41,591 nt of DNA from Methanobacteriota archaeon (lineage in GTDB: Archaea; Thermoplasmatota; Poseidoniia; Poseidoniales; Thalassarchaeaceae): the NCBI GenBank assembly GCA_016845365.1, contig JAERST010000007.1, positions 1-41,591 of the forward strand, read 5' to 3'. The position numbers and the translations under genes were made by a program. Every line of letters begins with the position of its first letter. Position 1 is the stretch's first letter. Below are positions 32,427 through 41,341 of this stretch, piece after piece. The notes beneath the pieces are model-generated. The model had not been told where the DNA came from. It worked only from the letters and a program-made list of their open reading frames with translations, and searched no databases.

Positions 32427-33671
32427 ATGAAATTTGATATTTTCTTCTCGATTTCACAAACCCCGGACACCACCGGACACATCCCAACCGAATCCGAGAT
32501 GTTCACCAATCTCCTCGACCAAGCCGAGACCGCAGACAAACTCGGATTCGGCGTCGGCTGGGTCGCCCAAGCCCACCTTTCAACAGAAGTCCAAAAGGGC
32601 AACTCAAAGCCTGTCGTCCCACATTATCCGGGCGAAGTCGGGCTCTGCACCGACTTCTTCCAAGTGGCGACAGCGATGTTCGCGCGCACCAAACGAATGG
32701 AGGTCGGCAGCGCGGTGATGTCGATCCTGGCAAGCGGCGGACCTATCTCCCACGCAGAACGAGTCGGCTCATTCCTAGCCCTTCACGGAATGAACCCAGA
32801 AGAGCAGCGCAAATTGCACATCGGATTCTCTGCCGGCCGCTTCGAATTCATGGCCCGCCCCTACGGCATCGTCCCGCGCGATGCAGTCGAAGAAGCGGCA
32901 TGGCCAGCCCTGCGCGGCCAAATATTCGCAGAAGCATCCGAAATCTTCCTGCGATTACTCAACGGCGAAGTCATCTCCACCGAGATGATCCGCGACACCA
33001 CACTAACCCGCGACAACTTCCGCTCCGACGAGGATTGGGCTCGAGTCCAGCAGGCGGCAATCGACCGCGATGGACTCGCCGCGGCGCCAGAAGCAATCGA
33101 AATCGCGCCGCGCTACAACTTCGAAGAAATCAAGACAATCCCGCAAGAATGGCGAAGAGACTTGTTGAATTTGGTCCTCGGAAGCCACGATGCACGGTTG
33201 CAAAGGGAGGTCAACCTGTGGGCCCCTGTGCAGGTGTTCAACCTCTCGATAACCCCCCCGCATATCATCGACGCGACGCACGAACGCATGGCTGAGCACT
33301 ACCACCCCAACGGCGGTCCTTGGACTCGTGACATGATGCCCCGGACGGTCATGGTCTTCGTCAACGATGAGGAAGGTCTGACTGCGGATGAGCGCAGCGC
33401 GGCGGCTCGCGAGGAGGCGAGAGCCGCGCTGACAACCTACTGGAATGCGCTGGAAGGCACGATTGACCCTGCTAAGGTCGAGCGGGCGACCGACAATGCG
33501 GTGATTGGCAATGTTGAGGAGGTCGCCGCGCAGATTCGTGAGAGATTCCATCCCGATGACCGCTTAATGTGCTGGTTTGACTTCTTCAATCATGATTCGG
33601 AGCGAGTCCAGAGAAACATGGACGCATTCATGAAACGGGTCGTCCCGGCTGTGAACGGAGGGAGCGAATGA
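32427..33671 (+). CDS. LLM-class (luciferase-like) flavin-dependent oxidoreductase
   Basis: A 414-residue bacterial-luciferase-like TIM barrel that binds reduced FMN or F420. Typical sequence includes MKFDIFFSISQ, LLDQAETADKLGFGVGWVAQ-like helix 1 (here AETADKLGFGVGWVAQAH), SHAERVGSFLALHGM and KLHIGFSAGRFEFMARPYG. The C-terminal part (GNVEEVAAQIRERFHPDDRL) is normal for the family. Members oxidise aldehydes, alkanes, sulfonates or cofactor alcohols; the substrate here is unknown. ATG 32427 is preferred over TTG 32418. Its stop overlaps the next start as ATGA, so translation is coupled. Confidence 0.88.
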   Translation: MKFDIFFSISQTPDTTGHIPTESEMFTNLLDQAETADKLGFGVGWVAQAHLSTEVQKGNSKPVVPHYPGEVGLCTDFFQVATAMFARTKRMEVGSAVMSILASGGPISHAERVGSFLALHGMNPEEQRKLHIGFSAGRFEFMARPYGIVPRDAVEEAAWPALRGQIFAEASEIFLRLLNGEVISTEMIRDTTLTRDNFRSDEDWARVQQAAIDRDGLAAAPEAIEIAPRYNFEEIKTIPQEWRRDLLNLVLGSHDARLQREVNLWAPVQVFNLSITPPHIIDATHERMAEHYHPNGGPWTRDMMPRTVMVFVNDEEGLTADERSAAAREEARAALTTYWNALEGTIDPAKVERATDNAVIGNVEEVAAQIRERFHPDDRLMCWFDFFNHDSERVQRNMDAFMKRVVPAVNGGSE

Positions 33672-34846
33672 GCGCGCACAAGACCGAGCAGCCTTCGAGC
33701 GTCGCTCCCGGCCGACCGGGGTCGGCCGTCTTCCCAACAAATCCACTCGGCGAGAAGCACGAGGGAATCGCCACAGGGCGAGATGTCGAATGGGAACCCC
33801 TCGTCGATTTCCGCCGCATGGATGTCAGCGAGAACACGATTCACGGCGCCATCGCTTGGGCGCATGGCGACGATATCATCCACTCATTCGGCGGAAATGT
33901 CCTCGTCTACGGCCGCTCGATGATGAAGCCGCTGATGATGAAACCATTCACCGAGTCACTCGAAGAACTCGATTGGAAGCAGAAAGCCATCGCCTGCTCC
34001 TCACACAATGGCGACACAGAACACGTCGCGGCAGCCCAATCCCTACTCTCAGAATCAGAATGGGGGCTCATGCAATGCCCTCTCGACGTTCCCCTAATCC
34101 AATTCGGCCGCCAAGTGCGCCGTCCACGCCGCTGGTTCCACACCTGTTCAGGCGAACACGCAGCCATCCTCAAGGCGATGCGAAAAATGGGCATGAACCG
34201 CGCCGGCTACACCCTCCCGAGCTCCCCCTGGTTCCCTCTCTACCTCGACACCCTGCGCGCATACATGGGTAAGCCCGACTGGGAACCCCTCCGCGTAGCC
34301 AAAGACGGCTGCGGATTCCCGACCGTCTCAAACACGGTCGACGAACTCGCAGTGATGTTCGCAGGGCTCGCAACAAATCGCGATGAGGACTGGATCTGGG
34401 AAGCGATGAACCGCCACCCAGACCTCATCGGCGGCTTCAATCGACTCGATTCGACCTGCCTCAAAGCAGGAGAAGGCAAATTGATTGCAAAAGAAGGCGC
34501 GGATGGTTTGCTCGGATTAGCAATCGACCATCCGGACTGGCCCAAGGGCCTTGGCATCGTAATCAAGATTGCACACGGCTGGAACTCTCAGGCGACATGG
34601 TACGTGGCACGAGCAGTTTTGGGGGTCTTGGGGATTCAGTTGCGTAACCCGTATCCGCTGCACCGGCAGAAGGCGTTTATCGTCCCCGGAATCGTTCCCG
34701 ACCGCTACCAAAGCGCTCTCGAAGAGGTCGTCACATGGGATGAATGGGACCCTGACCGCGACCGCTTCTCACTCGACTGGAAGGCCTACACGGCGGCTAT
34801 GACTCGCTCGGACCCTTTTGCAAATGAGGGGAATCAGGAGGGTTGA
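33668..34846 (+). CDS. L-asparaginase II family protein (Rhizobium-type)
   Basis: A 392-residue member of the asparaginase II family, unrelated to bacterial type I/II and plant enzymes. The family motifs appear in order: RSMMKP (83-88), SSHNGDTEH (111-119), CSGEHAAIL (160-168) and DGCGFP (213-218), which in the rhizobial enzymes build a serine-lysine, zinc-assisted active site. The N-terminal 30 residues are polar and variable. It overlaps the flavin oxidoreductase gene by 4 bp. It is the last gene of this operon and ends 42 bp before the convergent protease gene. Whether asparagine is the true substrate in this operon is open. Confidence 0.88.
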   Translation: MSAHKTEQPSSVAPGRPGSAVFPTNPLGEKHEGIATGRDVEWEPLVDFRRMDVSENTIHGAIAWAHGDDIIHSFGGNVLVYGRSMMKPLMMKPFTESLEELDWKQKAIACSSHNGDTEHVAAAQSLLSESEWGLMQCPLDVPLIQFGRQVRRPRRWFHTCSGEHAAILKAMRKMGMNRAGYTLPSSPWFPLYLDTLRAYMGKPDWEPLRVAKDGCGFPTVSNTVDELAVMFAGLATNRDEDWIWEAMNRHPDLIGGFNRLDSTCLKAGEGKLIAKEGADGLLGLAIDHPDWPKGLGIVIKIAHGWNSQATWYVARAVLGVLGIQLRNPYPLHRQKAFIVPGIVPDRYQSALEEVVTWDEWDPDRDRFSLDWKAYTAAMTRSDPFANEGNQEG

Positions 34847-34888
34847 ATCTGGAGCCCGAGAAGTGCTGGAGGACTCTGAGAGTTTGAT

Positions 34889-37800
34889 TCAGCCTGGCCT
34901 TAAGCCATTGCTCAAACATGGAGGGTCATTGGCAATACTTGGAATTGATGCAGACGTTCGATGGTCGTCTTCATTATCACAAGTCCCATCATTATCGTCA
35001 TCGTAATCGGTTGCATCACCAATCATATCACCATCTGAATCAATGTGATTATTGGGGTCCAAAGGAAATGCGTCCAATGTATCTGGAATACCATCATCGT
35101 CATCGTCCAAATCTTCAATCAAAATGCCAGTGCAAGTTCCGACGATGAAATCCGGTTTTCCATCTCCATCACTATCTAGCCAAGCACACGACTGCTCTGG
35201 GTATGCATCGTCAATGTCGTTTGTCCCATCATTGTCATCATCACGGTCTCCGTTATTTCCGATGCCGTCACCATCTGTATCCTTCCATTCATAACGATTC
35301 TTCGGGAAGGCGTCAAACGAATCTTGGCGTTTGTCATTGTCATCATTATGGTCGTAAACTTCGTCACCAGCGCCATCACCATCAGTGTCTCTCCATTCGT
35401 GAAAATCGAATGGGAAGGCATCATCAACATTCCAATGACCATCGCCATCTACATCATAATCTGAATTATCACCAATACCATCTTGGTCAATATCAAATGC
35501 TTCAGTCGGGTCTGTTGGAAAATAGTCAGGATCCGAATCTAGGACTCCATCATTATCATCATCCAAGTCAACTGAATTATCCAAACCATCACCATCTGGA
35601 TCATTTTGTATGGATGAATCAAGACGAGCATCATCTAACCAATCTGTCACGCCATCATTATCATCATCTGTGTCTAGACTATCGGGCAAGGAATCGCCAT
35701 CCGAATTCAACCAAAGGCTTACATCATTTGGATAGGCATCTAGATTATCTCCGATTCTATCTAAATCAGCATCGTTCCATTCAGTAGATTCAAGAGGGAA
35801 GGAATCGCTTGAATCAGCAAATCCATCACCATCATCGTCTGAATCCTCGATGTCTGGTGTACCATCTTTGTCAGTATCCAAAGAGTCCGAAATCGTGTTC
35901 AGAAGTTTTCCCCCGTCCCATATCCCGTCACCATCCCAATCTGTGTCTGAAAAATCACCGATGCCGTCACCATCGGAATCCTTGCACTCTGAGTTATCCA
36001 ATGGAAAATCGTCTCGCCAATTCATACAATTATCACCATCGATATCAGAATCTGTATGGTCTCCAATACCATCATGATCAAAATCGGATGTCTCTTGTGG
36101 ATCGAATGGAAACGCATCCTGGTTATTGCCAACACCATCACCATCCGAATCAAGCCATTCTGAGGCATCGAGTGGATAAACATCGATAATATCGGGGTAG
36201 CCATCATTATCATCATCCAAATCCTCAATCAAGCCAGTACTTGAGGTGCCAACTAAGAAATCGGGTAGACCATCTTCATCGAAATCAGAATAGGCTGCTG
36301 CATCCAGAGGGAACGGATCTAATCGATCTGATATAGGGTCACCATCATCATTCCTATCCCAATTATCCCCTTTTCCATCTCCATCGTAATCACTCCACTC
36401 CCAGTCGTTTAATGGAAACGCATCAACAGAGTCAGGAACACCGTCATCGTCATCGTCCAAATCTGCATTATTTCCGATGCCATCATTGTCTCTGTCCCGC
36501 CATTCACTGGAGTCATAGGGAAATGCGTCTATAGTATTCCTCCACCCGTCACCATCCACATCTTCATCTGAATTATCACCAATTCCATCACCGTCTGTAT
36601 CAAACCATTCAGCCGAATGCCAAGGAAGAGCATCGATAGAATTGTGAAAAAAATCATTGTCCCAGTCAATGTCACTTGCGTCACCAATTCCGTCGTTGTC
36701 GAAGTCTAATATTTCGTTTGGATTCATCGGAAAAGCATCATCTAAATTGAAAACACCATCTCCATCAATATTCGGATCCACCTCATCACAAAATCCATCA
36801 CCGTCCAAATCGGCTGGAATATCGAGATTGTCGAGATCTTCTGCGCCACAAGAAATTTCTTCCTCATCTGTCCAACCATCTCCATCATCGTCACTGTCTT
36901 GATTATTTCCAACACCATCAGAGTCGGTATCCAACCATTCTGATTGGTCATTAGGAAATGCATCGAGGTTATTCGGTACGCCGTCTGCATCTAGATCGTC
37001 GTCAGAGGTAGCACAATTAGATTCGTCACCGATACTATCAGGAGTGCTTAAAGCATCTAGAGGATCTGATCCGCAATTCTCTTCTAAGAATGTGGGAAAC
37101 CCATCATTATCACCATCATGATCAATAGAGTCAGGAATCCAATCACCATCATAATCGGCAGGAGTCGAAGAAGCGTCGTTAGGGTCTGATTCAAACAAAA
37201 ACTCAGCAATATTACTCCAGCCGTCACCATCTCGTTCGTTATCTTTCAAATCGCAGATATCATCTCCGTCGATATCGTTAGTTACAGGGCCATCGAGAGG
37301 ATCTTCATTGTCTGTTTCACAAATGTACTCACGCCAATTTGTCCATCCATCGCCGTCAATATCGGAATCGTCAAGGTTGCAAATCCCATCTTCATCGAGA
37401 TCGTGCGTTAGTGGACCTGAATCTGAGTCAAGAGGATCTGAACCACACCATAATTCAACCGAATTATCCCAGCCATCCCCATCAATATCATTATCATTGT
37501 CGTCGAGGATTTGATCGTTATCCATATCCAAATCAACACCGTAGAATCGTAAACTCCAATCGTCAATTGTACCAATATTGTTCTCTTTTTCGTCGCGAAC
37601 CATGAGAGTCCATTCACCTTCTGACATTTCGTCCCAATGTCGAACCGACGTGAAGATGTATGGATTAATCATCTCTGAATCACCGTTCTCATGTGGCTTA
37701 ACAAAAGGAGAAATCGTACCATCTGGAGATACCAATTGTAATCGTAAATCACCCCAATTCGGGTGGTCAATTTCAACTCTCAATTCTACACTTTCGATGC

Positions 37801-39574
37801 GTATAATTTCATCAACATCTATGGTCAATTCTTGCCATTCGCCTGGAGTGACGACTGAAAAACAATTCGATGATGGAGGGGGATCCTCATAATTCACACA
37901 GGTGATTTCTTCACTAGCATCATCTAATCCCCAAGCGCCGATATGAGTGGATTCAAAGGGCCCGATACTCTCCTCTGAGTCGACTAAATTCCAATTCCTA
38001 GCTTTTGAAACTGAATGACCTGCATCTACAGCTCCGAAGCCATAGTACTCTGAGACGTCATGACCTGCGCCGTTCTTGACCCAAGACGAATGTCCGGTAT
38101 CAACGTGTTTTGCAGTATTGACAAGTATATGCTGAACATCTCTCCACGTCAAATTTGGATTCGCTTCCAACATCAATGCGACGATTCCTGCTACCACAGG
38201 AGTTGCTGCGGATGTCCCGTCCATTTTGTCCGTGTAATCACCATAAGACCATCCTCGTATGGCGCAATACCCTAGAATATCATCGATCAAAGTACAATCA
38301 TCTGTTAAATCAGTGGTTAGTAATCCACTATCACTATACCATACTGTGTCGCCACCAGGGGCGGCGACGAAAAGACTTGAGCCCGGGTTAGAATATGATT
38401 CAATAGTTCCATATTTATTCATAGCACCCACAGCGATTGTTTGTCTACTACTGGCAAGATAATCGTAGTCCGTGCGATCGAAATCTAGATTATCGTTTCC
38501 GCCTGAAAAAATAATTATCGTTCCCAAACCACCCCTCCCCGTGAAGGTTAAATCTGCAAAATCAGATAAAAAACCAGATTCCATTAATATAGAACTACTT
38601 TGACTCGTACCCCATGAACTTGTTATTATATCAGACGAAATTGACACTCCATTATACTCTTTAAAGTATTGATTTGAATAAGTTGAACAAATCGAACCTG
38701 TAAATCCCATTCTTCTATTTGAAAATAATGAATCATAAGCCACACCAATTCCCCCCTCGCTATTCTGTCCTGAAGCAGATATTAATCCGCTTACCATAGT
38801 ACCGTGAACTTCATCATCTGCTGTTGGATTGGGATCAAAATCACCGTCACAGTGATCATAAGAGTAAGAAGAGATATAATTCCCTGATAGATCCGGATGA
38901 CTAGTTTCAACACCCGAATCGATGACGGTGATCTCTACGCCGTCGCCAGTGAAATCTGGATAAACATTCGTGACATTAATATCGTAATGATTCCAAAGTA
39001 GACTAGATAACAAGGATGATGGATTATCTATATGCCACTGATCTTTAATTAATGGATCATTGGGTAGAATATCTAAATCATGTTCGTGAAAATAACCAAT
39101 TCGGAATGCATCGATTGTGCCGTTACAATAATTTTGGCTGAGAATAATATAGATGCTGAATCCTGAGTAATTCCCTGGCCAATGTAAGTTGTCATAATCT
39201 CGATAATCTGGATCATCAACATATACACTGGTGTATGCAACTCCAGTAATATTCTGGAGATATTCGGTTTCGTTCATATCAGAGAGAACTATGAATTTAG
39301 ACTTCGCCGTTCTATTCATTTCATTCGCAGAGTAGTACGATCTTGAAAAGTGATCTCCGACCTGGCTACTACTATTATCGCATAGAGGTGGGATCGGAAA
39401 GAGAGTTTCCTCTGGAGGCAACTCATCGTCCGGCAGAAAATCAACCACAAATGACAGCGTATACGGATTTAGTAGAGTAATTAGAAAGAGAAATGTGACC
39501 AATAATGGCCCCTGAGCCTTTTTCTTATTTTCGCGGATGAATCGCTTTTCGGAATCGATTGAATCGTTGTTCAT
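34889..39574 (-). CDS. Giant subtilisin-like protease with P-domain and long TSP3 calcium-binding repeat region
   Basis: ATG 39574 gives 1561 residues; TTG 39589 is in frame upstream. An N-terminal hydrophobic segment (about 20-45) is a signal or anchor. The S8 domain is complete: VIDSGVETSHPDL (Asp219), VHGTMVSGLI (His257), FSGGNDN (Asn360) and DGTSAATP (Ser455). A P-domain (about 555-680: WQELTIDVDEIIRIESVELR, EGEWTLMVRDEKENN, DWSLRFYGVD) follows. The remaining 860 or so residues are Asp-rich TSP3-type repeats built on DGDGIGDNSD and DAFPLDxxEW units, plus bacterial-type CGSDPLDS segments. It ends PPCLSNGLRPG without a membrane anchor, so it is probably secreted. Low GC contrasts with the neighbours. 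It is paralogous to the protein at 1-2396. Confidence 0.93.
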   Translation of the reverse strand: MNNDSIDSEKRFIRENKKKAQGPLLVTFLFLITLLNPYTLSFVVDFLPDDELPPEETLFPIPPLCDNSSSQVGDHFSRSYYSANEMNRTAKSKFIVLSDMNETEYLQNITGVAYTSVYVDDPDYRDYDNLHWPGNYSGFSIYIILSQNYCNGTIDAFRIGYFHEHDLDILPNDPLIKDQWHIDNPSSLLSSLLWNHYDINVTNVYPDFTGDGVEITVIDSGVETSHPDLSGNYISSYSYDHCDGDFDPNPTADDEVHGTMVSGLISASGQNSEGGIGVAYDSLFSNRRMGFTGSICSTYSNQYFKEYNGVSISSDIITSSWGTSQSSSILMESGFLSDFADLTFTGRGGLGTIIIFSGGNDNLDFDRTDYDYLASSRQTIAVGAMNKYGTIESYSNPGSSLFVAAPGGDTVWYSDSGLLTTDLTDDCTLIDDILGYCAIRGWSYGDYTDKMDGTSAATPVVAGIVALMLEANPNLTWRDVQHILVNTAKHVDTGHSSWVKNGAGHDVSEYYGFGAVDAGHSVSKARNWNLVDSEESIGPFESTHIGAWGLDDASEEITCVNYEDPPPSSNCFSVVTPGEWQELTIDVDEIIRIESVELRVEIDHPNWGDLRLQLVSPDGTISPFVKPHENGDSEMINPYIFTSVRHWDEMSEGEWTLMVRDEKENNIGTIDDWSLRFYGVDLDMDNDQILDDNDNDIDGDGWDNSVELWCGSDPLDSDSGPLTHDLDEDGICNLDDSDIDGDGWTNWREYICETDNEDPLDGPVTNDIDGDDICDLKDNERDGDGWSNIAEFLFESDPNDASSTPADYDGDWIPDSIDHDGDNDGFPTFLEENCGSDPLDALSTPDSIGDESNCATSDDDLDADGVPNNLDAFPNDQSEWLDTDSDGVGNNQDSDDDGDGWTDEEEISCGAEDLDNLDIPADLDGDGFCDEVDPNIDGDGVFNLDDAFPMNPNEILDFDNDGIGDASDIDWDNDFFHNSIDALPWHSAEWFDTDGDGIGDNSDEDVDGDGWRNTIDAFPYDSSEWRDRDNDGIGNNADLDDDDDGVPDSVDAFPLNDWEWSDYDGDGKGDNWDRNDDGDPISDRLDPFPLDAAAYSDFDEDGLPDFLVGTSSTGLIEDLDDDNDGYPDIIDVYPLDASEWLDSDGDGVGNNQDAFPFDPQETSDFDHDGIGDHTDSDIDGDNCMNWRDDFPLDNSECKDSDGDGIGDFSDTDWDGDGIWDGGKLLNTISDSLDTDKDGTPDIEDSDDDGDGFADSSDSFPLESTEWNDADLDRIGDNLDAYPNDVSLWLNSDGDSLPDSLDTDDDNDGVTDWLDDARLDSSIQNDPDGDGLDNSVDLDDDNDGVLDSDPDYFPTDPTEAFDIDQDGIGDNSDYDVDGDGHWNVDDAFPFDFHEWRDTDGDGAGDEVYDHNDDNDKRQDSFDAFPKNRYEWKDTDGDGIGNNGDRDDDNDGTNDIDDAYPEQSCAWLDSDGDGKPDFIVGTCTGILIEDLDDDDDGIPDTLDAFPLDPNNHIDSDGDMIGDATDYDDDNDGTCDNEDDHRTSASIPSIANDPPCLSNGLRPG

Positions 39575-39782
39575 AATATCTAGCCTCAATCCGTCATCGA
39601 TGTATCATAAATAAAGATAGTGGGACGATTTTGAGAACGTTTTCAGAAACCAATTGAAAGATGGGGGAGGAAATGATGTGTATTTTCAACTTCTTCAGTA
39701 TAATGAAGTAAGACCGAATGGCATTCATTTGATATGATGGATTCATGACTGTAAACGATTCCGCAAAGTTAGGAGACTCGAT

Positions 39783-41312
39783 ATGGAACCTGAGAGATGC
39801 TGTGAATCGGGCTGCATTCCTTGCGAGCGGGACCGTGATGGGGCTGCTCCGCTCGACCTCTCAAATTACATCGGTGGGGCATTCGTTGGGCATTCTGGTG
39901 ATGCTGCGAATGAGCATGATTGGCTGAATGTTGTTGAGCCTGCTACTGGGTATCGATTTGCGCGCGCGCCGCTTTCTGGGGCTGGTGATGTCGATGCGGC
40001 GGTTGCTGCTGCGCGCGCGGCTCAGCCCGCTTGGGGTGCGCTCAGTTTCGGCCAGCGGGCTGATTGGTTAGACAAGATTGCTGATGCTTTGGAGGCGAAA
40101 TACGACGAGATTGCCGTGCTGGAGAGTCGCGATACCGGCAAGCCGATCTCATTGGCTCGGGCAGTTGACGCTCACCGCTCGGTGGCAAATTTTCGCTTCT
40201 TCGCTGGACAAATTCGCGAGACTCACGGCGGGGCCAACGAGCGCTTCGAGATGGATGATGCGACTAATATCGTCGTCGCCAAACCGGTCGGCGTCGCCGC
40301 ACTTATCACTCCGTGGAACCTTCCACTCTATCTGCTGAGTTGGAAGGTTGCGCCGGCCATCGGCATGGGCAATACGGTAGTCTGCAAGCCCTCCGAATTG
40401 ACGCCGATGACGGCGAATCTACTGATGGAAACCATCCACGAGGTTGGCCTTCCAGCAGGAGTCGTCAACCTCGTGCACGGGGATGGAGCAGGAGCGGGAG
40501 GCCCGCTCACCGCCCACCCCGACGTCGACCTTGTCTCCTTCACCGGCGGCACAGCCACCGGAGCCAAGGTCGCAGCCTCCGCAGCACCTCAATTCAAGAA
40601 ACTCAGTCTCGAGCTCGGCGGCAAAAATGCCAGCATAATCTTCGACGATTGCGACCTCGACGCGACGGTCGCAGGCGTCACCCGAGCCGCATTCCTCAAC
40701 CAAGGACAAGTCTGCCTTTGCGGCTCGCGCATACTCGTTCAATCATCAATTCACGACGAATTCCTCGCGAAATTCGTCGACACCGTAGAAGCGATGAAAA
40801 TCGGCAACCCATCCGACGAATCAACCCAACTAGGCGCCCTGATTTCCCCACAGCATTTGGACAAGGTTTCGGGGTACGTCGCCCTTGCGAAGGAGGAGGG
40901 TGGAGAGGTTTTGACAGGGGGTTATCCGTGCCTTCCGAAGGAGTTTGAACACGGCAATTGGCTGGCTCCAACGGTCATCGCAGGACTGCCCCACGACTCG
41001 CGCTGCTCAACCGAGGAAATCTTCGGTCCGGTCGTCACCGTTCACAAATTCGAGACAGAGGATGAGGCCGTAGCTATCGCAAATGGAACGCGCTACGGCT
41101 TGGCTGGAAGCGTTTGGGTCGGCGACCTCGATGCGGGGCGCAGGGTCGCCGAGAAAATCGAGACTGGAATGGTCTGGGTCAATACTTGGTTACACCGCGA
41201 TCTCAGGGTGCCCTTTGGCGGTGTCAAGGACAGCGGCGTTGGCAGAGAGGGCGGCCGCTGGAGTCTCGGCTTCTTCTCAGAACCGATGAACATCTGCCTC
41301 AAGCACGATTGA
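39783..41312 (+). CDS. Aldehyde dehydrogenase, ALDH8A1 / 2-aminomuconate-semialdehyde type, with N-terminal Cys motif
   Basis: A 509-residue NAD(P)-dependent aldehyde dehydrogenase. It follows ALDH8A1 closely: PVGVAALITPWNLPLYLLSW, LSLELGGKNASIIFDD (Glu277), FLNQGQVCLCGSR (Cys311), EEIFGPVVTVHKF and VWVNTWLHRDLRVPFGGVKD. In characterised relatives the substrate is 2-aminomuconate or 2-hydroxymuconate semialdehyde from tryptophan or aromatic breakdown; this is inferred here. Ahead of the ALDH fold is CCESGCIPC (residues 6-14), a four-cysteine CCxxxCxxC cluster that resembles small oxidoreductase-like domains. AGGAG lies 7 bp before ATG 39783. No other kynurenine-pathway gene is in the window. 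Confidence 0.93.
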   Translation: MEPERCCESGCIPCERDRDGAAPLDLSNYIGGAFVGHSGDAANEHDWLNVVEPATGYRFARAPLSGAGDVDAAVAAARAAQPAWGALSFGQRADWLDKIADALEAKYDEIAVLESRDTGKPISLARAVDAHRSVANFRFFAGQIRETHGGANERFEMDDATNIVVAKPVGVAALITPWNLPLYLLSWKVAPAIGMGNTVVCKPSELTPMTANLLMETIHEVGLPAGVVNLVHGDGAGAGGPLTAHPDVDLVSFTGGTATGAKVAASAAPQFKKLSLELGGKNASIIFDDCDLDATVAGVTRAAFLNQGQVCLCGSRILVQSSIHDEFLAKFVDTVEAMKIGNPSDESTQLGALISPQHLDKVSGYVALAKEEGGEVLTGGYPCLPKEFEHGNWLAPTVIAGLPHDSRCSTEEIFGPVVTVHKFETEDEAVAIANGTRYGLAGSVWVGDLDAGRRVAEKIETGMVWVNTWLHRDLRVPFGGVKDSGVGREGGRWSLGFFSEPMNICLKHD

Positions 41313-41341
41313 ACATAGTAACCAATATCACCAATTTACCA

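Noticed and set aside
35203-35787. His/Tyr-rich plus-strand frames opposite the giant protease, also near 35809 and 37339
   Set aside because: They are the complement of Asp codons in TSP3 repeats (GAT read as ATC or CAT), not genes.
34889-39574. CRISPR-like regular repetition in the TSP3 coding region
   Set aside because: The period is a protein repeat with degenerate DNA; there are no constant repeats with unique spacers.
39783-41312. Evidence for a full kynurenine pathway
   Set aside because: Only the semialdehyde dehydrogenase resembles that pathway; no dioxygenase, formamidase or kynureninase is in the window.
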